Shown here piece after piece: positions 5,877 through 12,207 of a DNA stretch of 12,207 nucleotides; within the stretch, counting starts at the first letter, position 1; each line of letters begins with the position of its first letter. The stretch is from an uncultured Oscillospiraceae bacterium (GTDB lineage: Bacteria > Bacillota > Clostridia > Oscillospirales > Ruminococcaceae). The notes beneath the pieces were generated by a model, which searched no databases, was not told where the DNA came from, and worked only from the letters and a program-made list of their open reading frames with translations. The translations under genes were made by a program, and so were the position numbers. The stretch spans positions 1 through 12,207 of the forward strand of contig CAKSGA010000071.1 in NCBI GenBank assembly GCA_934454435.1, read 5' to 3'.

Positions 5877-8630
5877 ATGGTAAAAAAGACGATAAGCTTT
5901 ATCGTTATACTTCTTATATTCTGCACGACAGGGGCGGCTCTGCTCATCGGCACCTCGAACTTCGGACTGGGGTTCGGCGGTATCACTGAAAAGACAGTAA
6001 GCAGCACCTACGCCCTGGACCGAGCAGGGGATATCTACTACATAAGCGACAGCGGAACGAATAAAAACCTTGTGTGTATCGACTCGGCGGGCAAGCGCCT
6101 GTTCGAGAAGCGGCTCTCGCCGGAGGTGTTCGGCAGCAGCTTCGCACCGGCGGGGATATACGTCGAGCATGACAAGGGGATATACCTCACAACATATGAG
6201 TTCGACCCGAAAACGCTGTTCATCACCCGGGCGGTGGTACATAGCTTTTACGAGGACGGTACCTATGCCGGGGAGGTCTTTTCGCAAAAGACCTCAAGGT
6301 ACATGAACGGGCAGTCAGTGCTGATCTCTTCATTCAGCGAGGACGACAATTCCGTATACTTTGCGCTGCTTGACAATGGCTCCGCCGAGGTGTTCTCAGT
6401 CCTGAAGAACAACTCAGAGCCTGCAGCGAAGATAGCGGGTTATGAGCTCCCGGACCGTGATATCTATGGAGCATACACATTCTCTGACGGCAGCGTTGCG
6501 CTCGGGCTCGAGGGCGGGCTTTCCATACTCGACCGCAGCGGCGGGCGCAGCCTTGGCAACGTAAGGCAGGGTGCAGTTTTCGACCGCTTCTGGAACGGTA
6601 TCGATCTTGTCTACATGATGGACTCGGCGACCGGAGATATCTTCACGCTTTCAAAGGACCTGTCGATCTCTGCGGCGCTTTCCGGAAGCAGGATAATCAA
6701 CGCCGAGGAAGCACTGACCCCAGCTGATCTCACCAGTGTTTCCGTGGGCATAACCGGTAACATATTCGGCTGCATACATGATGAGAGCGAGCGGCTGTAT
6801 TACGGCAGCTTCTCGGTGATGTCAAGAATATTCACCGATGATGTTGACCGCAGCACGCAGATAAATTCCATACTCACACTGGCGGCGGTGGCGGTCGGCG
6901 TGATACTGCTGACGATACTCACCTGGGACTTCTACGTCAGCATTCTTAAAATGCACCTTTCGATACTGCTCCGGCAGTCGCTGCTGATGATAATGCTGAT
7001 TTTCATCGTGCTGTATTCCCTTTCGTATCTCATAATAATCCCCCAGGTGGAGAACATCGTTACCGGAAACTACAGCCACGAAGCACAGCTCATCGCAAAT
7101 TCCTTTGAGGACTCCATGAAGGGTGCAGCCGGGGACGCTCCCAGGTATTCCGACTATGAGGAGCTGTTTGCAGCAGAGGGCAGAGCGGCGGCCTGTGCAG
7201 ACCCGGAGGACGGTTCCGAGGGCAATGATGAAAAGCCGCAGGTCCATCTTGCTGAAATAAAGGACGGCAGAATGCGCCTTATCGCTTCTACCAACCTTTA
7301 CCCTGCGGGGACCTCCGCAGACCGGCTCGCTTACGGCATGAACCTTACCGGCGAAGCAGAGCGCATGACCTCGGACGAGAGCTTCTTCATGAAGAACGGT
7401 ATCGAGGGCGACAAGATGTTCCTTCTCCGCAGGACCTCCGTCCCGGTGACAACGAATGACGTCTACCTTATCGTGGGTATTCGCATAAGCAGCCTTTCCA
7501 GTGCAGTGGAGAATATCCAGCGGCTGATAAACCTGTTCCTTGTCGGAGGCGGACTGGTGCTCGTAGTGATCTTCATGATCATTGAGAACATCACAGCCGG
7601 CGCAGTGCGCAAGCTGAAGCGCTCCGTGGACAGTATAGCGGCGGGCGAGTATAACGTTCCTATAAACATCAGCACCGGCGACGAGATCGAGGAGCTGTCG
7701 AAGTCGGTAAGGGCGCTTTCCGACCACATCGTTGAAAAGACCACCAGCCTTGAAAAGCTGAACAATTCCTACTACCGCTTCGTTCCGCTGAGCTTCCTGA
7801 AGAACCTCGGAGAAACACAGATAGAGCGTGTGGACAAATCTCTGCATTCCAAGCGCCGAATGGCTGTTCTGCTGCTGCGGTTCAATATGTCGGACGCTGA
7901 AAAGATGATGGGCTCCCAGGATATTTTCGAGAGCATAAACGGCGTGTTCGAGCAGCTTATCCCCATAATCGGCGAGAACGGAGGCACGGCGTATAATTTC
8001 CTGTACAACGGTTTCAGTGCGATATTCAACAAGTCCGATGACGCCCTGCGTGCGGCTATCAAGATGAGAGAGTCCGCAGCGGCTTACAACGAGGTCTGCC
8101 GAATACGTGGCAAGCGTACCGCAGATGTTCGTGTGGTAATAAGCGAGGGCGATGTGCTCCTTGGCTTTATCGGCGATGATAAGCGAATGGAGCCCTCCGC
8201 AGTGTCCGGTGTTATCACCGGGGCTGAGGAGATCGAGAAGCTCTGTGACGACAGCGGGCTTTACATAGTCTGCACCGAGGAAGCGTTCCGCACCCTGCCC
8301 GCTGAGAGATACCGCAGCAGGCGTATAGGCGAATTTGCGGCCTCGGGTACCGGTACGACCAGCCTGTACGATATGTTCGACAGCGACCCATATGCGATGA
8401 TAAAGCTCAAGGAGCAGTTCAGCGCTGAGTTCGCAGCGGCGGTGGAGCTCTTTGAAAAGGGCGACTTCATAAGCGCCCGCACCCGCTTCATGAATATCGT
8501 GAAATACGCCCCGGACGACGGTGCGGCAAGAAACTACCTCTACCTTGCGGAGCACAATATAAACTCCGGCAGGCGCAGGCTCACCTATCGCATTTATGAT
8601 GAAAGCACCTCTGCATGGAAGGACATGTGA
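5877..8630 (+). CDS. Multi-pass membrane receptor: two extracytoplasmic regions, HAMP, degenerate class III cyclase domain
   Basis: Encodes 917 residues from the ATG at 5877. Order: membrane helix at ~5-25; a ~300-residue extracytoplasmic region with repeated Y.sDsGT/D-G beta hairpins resembling a propeller sensor; helices at ~331-352 and ~362-390 joined by a short loop; a second extracytoplasmic region (~392-550) resembling Cache sensors; a helix at ~552-574; a HAMP linker (~577-630, with GDEIEEL at 601-607); YRFVP (633-637); a cyclase fold (~655-835); and a C-terminal TPR-like helical pair (~845-900). In adenylate/guanylate cyclases the first metal aspartate follows VLFS; here the stretch is VLLLRF with R668. 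The second, in the G-D-A turn, is N711. The nucleotide Asn/Arg positions read T781 and E785. No catalysis is therefore expected; a signalling or scaffold role is inferred. It lies 28 nt after the small basic protein gene and 3 nt before the MORN gene. Confidence 0.88.
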   Translation: MVKKTISFIVILLIFCTTGAALLIGTSNFGLGFGGITEKTVSSTYALDRAGDIYYISDSGTNKNLVCIDSAGKRLFEKRLSPEVFGSSFAPAGIYVEHDKGIYLTTYEFDPKTLFITRAVVHSFYEDGTYAGEVFSQKTSRYMNGQSVLISSFSEDDNSVYFALLDNGSAEVFSVLKNNSEPAAKIAGYELPDRDIYGAYTFSDGSVALGLEGGLSILDRSGGRSLGNVRQGAVFDRFWNGIDLVYMMDSATGDIFTLSKDLSISAALSGSRIINAEEALTPADLTSVSVGITGNIFGCIHDESERLYYGSFSVMSRIFTDDVDRSTQINSILTLAAVAVGVILLTILTWDFYVSILKMHLSILLRQSLLMIMLIFIVLYSLSYLIIIPQVENIVTGNYSHEAQLIANSFEDSMKGAAGDAPRYSDYEELFAAEGRAAACADPEDGSEGNDEKPQVHLAEIKDGRMRLIASTNLYPAGTSADRLAYGMNLTGEAERMTSDESFFMKNGIEGDKMFLLRRTSVPVTTNDVYLIVGIRISSLSSAVENIQRLINLFLVGGGLVLVVIFMIIENITAGAVRKLKRSVDSIAAGEYNVPINISTGDEIEELSKSVRALSDHIVEKTTSLEKLNNSYYRFVPLSFLKNLGETQIERVDKSLHSKRRMAVLLLRFNMSDAEKMMGSQDIFESINGVFEQLIPIIGENGGTAYNFLYNGFSAIFNKSDDALRAAIKMRESAAAYNEVCRIRGKRTADVRVVISEGDVLLGFIGDDKRMEPSAVSGVITGAEEIEKLCDDSGLYIVCTEEAFRTLPAERYRSRRIGEFAASGTGTTSLYDMFDSDPYAMIKLKEQFSAEFAAAVELFEKGDFISARTRFMNIVKYAPDDGAARNYLYLAEHNINSGRRRLTYRIYDESTSAWKDM

Positions 8631-8633
8631 TTT

Positions 8634-10355
8634 ATGATCAAGAAGCTCACTAACGGGATAGCGCTGATAATACGAGTGCTTAAAAATGCGCTGCTCCGCC
8701 CTTTCCGGGTGGTGAGCAGCAAGTTCAAGTATATGTTCAGCGCTGGCAGGGTGACGTCAGAGATACCTGGGGCGGTGGTGAAGCTCCCAAAACTCGCCCG
8801 GCGCAAGCCTGAGAAGCGTGAGGACTATTTCGACTGGGGCAGGATATACATTGCGAAGTCGCTGGTGCTGGTGGCCTCAGTCATTGTGATCGCTGCGGTG
8901 CTGCTTTACATTTTCGTTCTACACCCGCTGTTCATGAGCTGGTGGTGGGTAAAAGACATGTACTGTGACGAACAGGCGGTGACTTCCTACAGCGGCCGTG
9001 TGCGGCTGTTCTATGACAAGGAATTCACGGAACTGAAATTCGAGGGGCGGCTGAAAGACGGCAGCGCCATCGAATACGGCCAGGAATTCTGGGAAAACGG
9101 CAGACCGAAGTACGCCGGCGACTATGAAAAGGGCATTTACAGCGGCAGCGGTGTGCTGTATCTTGAGGACGGCTCGGTGCAGTACCGTGGTGAGTTCGGC
9201 AATGGAAAATACAACGGCGCCGGGGAGCTTTTCTGGGACGGAAAGGTCTGGTCGGGGGAGTTCAGAAACGGCGATCTCCAGGGCAGCGGCACGATATCCC
9301 GGGACGGCGTGGTGCTGTTCACGGGGACTTTTACGGACGGTGCTGCGGAGGGAAGCTGCAAGGAGAATTACGATGATGGCTCCCTGCATTACAGCGGCAG
9401 CTTCAGCGGCGGAGTTCCCCACGGCGAGGTCCTGGAATACTACCCTGACGGCACGCTGAAATATAACGGTCAGTTCACCGCAGGGGAGTACAACGGCAGC
9501 GGCACGCTTTATTCCGTGGACGGCGAAAAGCTCTACAGCGGTTCCTTTGAGATGGGCGAATACTCCGGCAGCGGCACACTGTATCAGGACGGCTCACGGC
9601 TGTATACCGGAGAGTTCGAGAACGGCGTTTACAGCGGCAGCGGGACCCTATACGGCTCTGACGGGACGGTCACTTCCGGCACATTCAGTGATGGCGGGAT
9701 AAGCGGCGCAGCAGTACGCACATTTCCTAACGGAATGAAGTACGAGGGCTGCTTCGCCGGGGGTCAGCCTTCCGGCGCAGGAAGCCTTACGGACGCAGCC
9801 GGGAACACGGTGTACACGGGCAAGTTTCTTGACGGTGACATAGACTACGGTTCCGTGACGGGTCTGGACGCTTCGCAGGCGGCCGAGTATTTTCCCGGGG
9901 CGGTGAGGACGGTCTCAGACGACTGCTTCCGCCTTACTGATAAGTCCGGAGTTATACTGGAATGCAGCTTTGCAGCCGGCGATGAGCCCGCAGCGGTGAG
10001 AGCGGTCTATGCGCTGCCTATCGGCGGGGCTTCTGTGAAGATAAACTCCGCAGGCGATATCAGCGCCCCGTCAGCGGTATCTGTTACAGGGACGGAGGGA
10101 ACTCTCCCGGTTCAGGCGCAGCTCCTAGGGATTGCTGAGCAGACCGTGACGTGCTACACCGTGACATATCCCGAAACCGTTGTGTACTGGTGGGTGGGCT
10201 CCGGCGGGGAGCTGCTGATGAAGTCTGCGCACCAGGCAGGCGGCGGGACGGCCGGTCCGGCGGACGCAGATCCGGAGCAGGACAGTACGGATATCGGAAA
10301 GCTGTTTGAGGACATCGGACTCGACATTGAAGATTTTGAGAGCCTTGGCTTCTGA
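8634..10355 (+). CDS. Single-pass membrane protein with about 12 MORN-type repeats
   Basis: Encodes 573 residues. Residues 1-70 are basic and cytoplasmic-like (many K/R, with RRKPEKREDYFDWG just before the membrane). One strong membrane helix spans ~73-97 and is followed by an aromatic MSWWWV patch. By the positive-inside rule the rest is outside the membrane. Residues 136-406 hold about 12 tandem MORN-type repeats of 22-24 residues, consensus (S/T)GxFxxGxYxGSGTLYxxDGxxxY. Residues ~407-540 form a non-repetitive beta-rich domain, and the tail is acidic (ADADPEQDSTD, FEDIGLDIEDFE). MORN repeats make elongated beta-meander rods that bind proteins or lipids; the similar YwqK-type repeats of predicted antitoxins belong to the same broad class but are not usually membrane anchored. 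The start follows the receptor stop by 3 nt with GGAAGGA at 8617-8623. A spacer or anchor role for the CIS is inferred from context. Confidence 0.87.
   Translation: MIKKLTNGIALIIRVLKNALLRPFRVVSSKFKYMFSAGRVTSEIPGAVVKLPKLARRKPEKREDYFDWGRIYIAKSLVLVASVIVIAAVLLYIFVLHPLFMSWWWVKDMYCDEQAVTSYSGRVRLFYDKEFTELKFEGRLKDGSAIEYGQEFWENGRPKYAGDYEKGIYSGSGVLYLEDGSVQYRGEFGNGKYNGAGELFWDGKVWSGEFRNGDLQGSGTISRDGVVLFTGTFTDGAAEGSCKENYDDGSLHYSGSFSGGVPHGEVLEYYPDGTLKYNGQFTAGEYNGSGTLYSVDGEKLYSGSFEMGEYSGSGTLYQDGSRLYTGEFENGVYSGSGTLYGSDGTVTSGTFSDGGISGAAVRTFPNGMKYEGCFAGGQPSGAGSLTDAAGNTVYTGKFLDGDIDYGSVTGLDASQAAEYFPGAVRTVSDDCFRLTDKSGVILECSFAAGDEPAAVRAVYALPIGGASVKINSAGDISAPSAVSVTGTEGTLPVQAQLLGIAEQTVTCYTVTYPETVVYWWVGSGGELLMKSAHQAGGGTAGPADADPEQDSTDIGKLFEDIGLDIEDFESLGF
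9039..9851 (+). repeat. Tandem degenerate MORN-repeat coding array
   Basis: About 12 in-frame units of 66-72 bases encode the MORN repeats. Units around 9480-9660 are the most alike, each carrying a near-identical GGCAGCGG(C/G)AC block for Gly-Ser-Gly-Thr, which suggests recent internal duplication. The outer units have diverged. The repeats are protein-level; there are no constant spacers. Confidence 0.8.
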
Positions 10356-10366
10356 GAGGTGAGGTA

Positions 10367-11641
10367 ATGAAACGTTATACAGCGGTCCTTGCGGCGGCGT
10401 CTGCGGGGCTGTTCATAACAGCGAATGCGGCAGCTTACGGGCTGTTCTGTGAGAACTCCACGGCAGTTCCTGCCATGGCGGGGTATGCTGATCAGATGGT
10501 TTCCGTCAGCGAGAGGTTTGAAGCTGCGCTGACCGCTCCGGAGCTCCCGGAGGGCACGGAGGAAGCCCAGCCCGGGGAGACCGCCGCTGATCTTTACTGC
10601 CAGCGAATGGAACTGTACAGCGGTTTCACGCAGGAGCTTTCCGGGCAGGAATATTCCCTTGCGGGAAAGCTGATAGATTATGACCTCATGCTGAAAAGGC
10701 TTGAGCACGGCACCGGGCAGTATTCAAAGCTGAAATCGAATGCCGGGAAGCTCGCCGCCGGGTATCTCGTAGGCGAATGCACGAAGCAGGAAGCGGACGA
10801 AGCCGAAAAACAGCGCAGCGACAAGTATTTCGAGCTTGAAAGCCTGCTGTTCGAGATAAGTACGCTGAAATCTGATATCGAGAGCATGACCGGTGAAACG
10901 CTGAAGTCGGATTTTGATTTCAGTGCGGCGTACCTTATTACAGACGCATTGAAGCTCTCCGCAGAGGAGCTTTCAGCGTGGGGAGCTCCCGGGACGATAT
11001 GCGCTCCCGCCGGAGCTGAAACGGCTCAGGAGAGTTCGGACATCACCTCGCAGTACACCGCCGCAGTCAAGAACTACTACGCCCTGGGCGAAGCACTCAG
11101 GAACTATGTGGACGCTGCCAGGTCCTGTGAAACGGCGCAGCAGGATTACCGCCTGGGAACAGTCACGGCCTCACAGCTTGAGGCAGCGGAGGACGCATTC
11201 GGCGAGGCAAAGCTGGCGGCTCTCTCAGCAAAGGCGGACTATGCGAAGTCGCTGCTGGAGCTGGACAGCGCAAGCGGCGGAGCGCTCACGGCGGGCAGCG
11301 GCGTCAGCGGAGGTCTGGCAGAAGCGTTACGCAGCGTGCTCCCGGAAAGCCTGCGTGGTAGCGGTATGTGGCTTACCCGCAGGAGCGGGGACAGGGTCAT
11401 GCTGAGCGTAGGCTCCATGCCCGTGGAATTCGACCCGGAAAAGGACAGCGGCGAAGTCGAGGTCAGCTATAACGGGACGCTACTGGGAACCGCAGCGGTG
11501 GGTCAGGGCGTTGTCTTTGAAGCCCCGGAGCCCGCTGAGGGAGTCCGCTTCGCCGAGGTGGTAATACGCAGGAACGGCAAAACAGCGGGGAAATTCCGCA
11601 TAGATATCTATTCGCCCTTCGGTGAATTTTTGGAGGAATGA
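10367..11641 (+). CDS. Secreted helical protein with two TolC-type repeats
   Basis: Encodes 424 residues. The N-terminus is a classic signal peptide (MKRYTAVLAAASAGLFITAN, then AAAYG), probably cut near residue 23. The mature part is mostly long amphipathic helices. Two copies of the outer-membrane-efflux/TolC motif occur 128 residues apart: YLVGECT at 133-139 and YRLGTVT at 261-267. Each is followed by a long heptad helix (QEADEAEKQRSDKYFELESL; SQLEAAEDAFGEAKLAAL), and the first ends in the family-like MTGETLKSDFDF. I see no clear amphipathic strands for a TolC beta-barrel, and residues ~320-424 instead make a beta-rich C-terminal domain. In TolC such repeats trimerise into a periplasm-spanning tunnel. 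The gene starts 11 nt after the MORN gene with GAGAGGTG at 10354-10361, and its stop is 1 nt from the Pvc16-like gene. An export or envelope-conduit role is inferred; it could instead be a coiled-coil cell-wall protein. Confidence 0.83.
   Translation: MKRYTAVLAAASAGLFITANAAAYGLFCENSTAVPAMAGYADQMVSVSERFEAALTAPELPEGTEEAQPGETAADLYCQRMELYSGFTQELSGQEYSLAGKLIDYDLMLKRLEHGTGQYSKLKSNAGKLAAGYLVGECTKQEADEAEKQRSDKYFELESLLFEISTLKSDIESMTGETLKSDFDFSAAYLITDALKLSAEELSAWGAPGTICAPAGAETAQESSDITSQYTAAVKNYYALGEALRNYVDAARSCETAQQDYRLGTVTASQLEAAEDAFGEAKLAALSAKADYAKSLLELDSASGGALTAGSGVSGGLAEALRSVLPESLRGSGMWLTRRSGDRVMLSVGSMPVEFDPEKDSGEVEVSYNGTLLGTAAVGQGVVFEAPEPAEGVRFAEVVIRRNGKTAGKFRIDIYSPFGEFLEE
11632..11636 (+). promoter_or_regulatory. 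Ribosome binding site of the Pvc16-like gene
   Basis: GGAGG lies in the last codons of the TolC-like gene, 6 nt before the ATG at 11643. An ATG at 11638 is followed at once by a stop in its own frame, so 11643 is the start. The arrangement implies translational coupling. Confidence 0.7.
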
Positions 11642-11642
11642 A

Positions 11643-12207
11643 ATGACAGAATACACCGTGATCTACGAAGCCGGCGAATCCCTGGCGGAGCTGCTGCGCA
11701 GCGGGCTCACGCCGGAGCCGGTGGTGAAGCGTGAGAACATCGGGCTCTGCGAGCCGCAGTCCCCGGAGGATTTTCAGCTGACGATATGGATATACAACAT
11801 TGAAATGATAAAAGATACCGGTGCCCGCACCGGATTCCAGCCCGACCCGGAGGACCCGGCAATGGAGCGCTTCGCACCCATGCAGATGAAGCTGCACCTG
11901 CTCGTTTCGGCACATTCTAAGGCTCCGGCAATACAGAAATGCGCTGATGAATACCGTATCCTCGGCAGGGCGATGCAGGTGATAAGGGACACGCCGTCCA
12001 TTCCGCCGGATCACCTGGTCGGCTCCCTGGCGGAGCAGACCGAGCCGGTACTGCTGGAGATAGTGCCGCTGAACGGCGAGGAGCTTTCCCGGGTGTGGAA
12101 CAATTCCAGCAAGACTATCCGTCCGTCTTTCGGCGTAGATATCACGCAGGTTTTCATGAGTTCCACCAGGACAAGGGAGGTCGCTCCCCGTATCACGAAG
12201 GCTCAGT
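11643..12207 (+). CDS. Pvc16/Afp16-like (DUF4255) CIS terminator/cap protein, 5' part only
   Basis: 188 codons plus one base are visible before the window ends, with no stop. The sequence has the layout of the Pvc16 N-terminal (DUF4255) domain: an N-terminal helix with an LxELLRSGL pattern, a central strand LTIWIYNIEM (46-55), a second strand QMKLHLLVSAH (81-91), the hallmark LGRAMQV helix (107-113), and then VLLEIVPLNGEELSRVWNN leading to RPSFGVDI (160-167). DUF4255 proteins are conserved in extracellular contractile injection systems; Afp16/Pvc16 is thought to terminate or cap the tube and sheath at the end opposite the baseplate. Its presence 1 nt after the TolC-like gene shows that the envelope module is embedded within the CIS locus rather than simply flanking it. 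Whether the protein has a normal C-terminus cannot be seen. Confidence 0.88.
   Translation, partial: MTEYTVIYEAGESLAELLRSGLTPEPVVKRENIGLCEPQSPEDFQLTIWIYNIEMIKDTGARTGFQPDPEDPAMERFAPMQMKLHLLVSAHSKAPAIQKCADEYRILGRAMQVIRDTPSIPPDHLVGSLAEQTEPVLLEIVPLNGEELSRVWNNSSKTIRPSFGVDITQVFMSSTRTREVAPRITKAQ

Noticed and set aside
7839..8380. An active adenylate or guanylate cyclase domain
   Set aside because: The fold is recognisable, but both metal-binding aspartates and the nucleotide-binding Asn and Arg are replaced, so cyclic-nucleotide synthesis is not supported.
6822..8555. A 577-codon open frame on the minus strand opposite the receptor gene, with shorter ones at 1222-2067 and 2236-3171
   Set aside because: These are antisense shadows of well-supported genes in a GC-rich sequence. 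Their translations are His/Arg/Leu-rich, lack domain patterns, and no ribosome binding site or promoter context favours them.
9039..9851. A CRISPR array or DNA-level satellite
   Set aside because: The periodicity follows codons of a MORN-repeat protein. Units are degenerate and contiguous, with no constant repeat and variable spacer pattern.
8634..10355. A YwqK-type antitoxin of a toxin-antitoxin pair
   Set aside because: The repeats are similar, but the protein has a membrane anchor, a long array and a separate C-terminal domain, and neither neighbour looks like a toxin.

Overview
The window is one stretch of a contractile injection system (CIS; phage-tail-like particle) locus. Eight genes all lie on the + strand and are packed so tightly (gaps of 1 to 28 nt, one 14 nt overlap) that they look like one operon. 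No RNA gene, insertion sequence, CRISPR array or convincing terminator is visible, and no gene-free stretch exceeds 30 bases. The DNA is moderately GC-rich by eye. Most genes have a strong GGAGG-type ribosome binding site, two start with TTG, and isoleucine ATA codons are common. This fits a gut-type Bacillota such as a Ruminococcus/Oscillospiraceae relative, but the taxonomic call is inference.

Layout. Positions 1-5089 hold structural genes: a Baseplate-J/Afp11-like wedge protein (1-2115), a phage tail protein I/Afp12-like protein (2140-3282), and a 606-residue particle-associated protein with a conserved N-terminal block and a C-terminal Ig-like domain (3269-5089). Position 5114-5848 encodes a small protein with a very basic tail that faintly resembles a degenerate protein kinase. 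From 5877 to 11641 there are three envelope genes that are not part of the textbook CIS set: a four-pass membrane receptor with two extracytoplasmic regions, a HAMP domain and a class III cyclase fold lacking its catalytic residues (5877-8630); a single-pass membrane protein with about 12 MORN-type repeats outside (8634-10355); and a secreted helical protein with two TolC-type YxxGxxT repeats (10367-11641). The window ends inside a Pvc16/Afp16-like (DUF4255) gene (11643-12207), again a CIS core gene.

The most interesting reading is that the envelope genes between the baseplate genes and the Pvc16-like gene form a dedicated module that senses, anchors or passes the particle through the cell envelope. 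The candidate pseudokinase and the pseudocyclase would be non-catalytic signalling or scaffold parts. That functional link is inference from gene order. The domain calls and the missing catalytic residues are read directly from the sequence.
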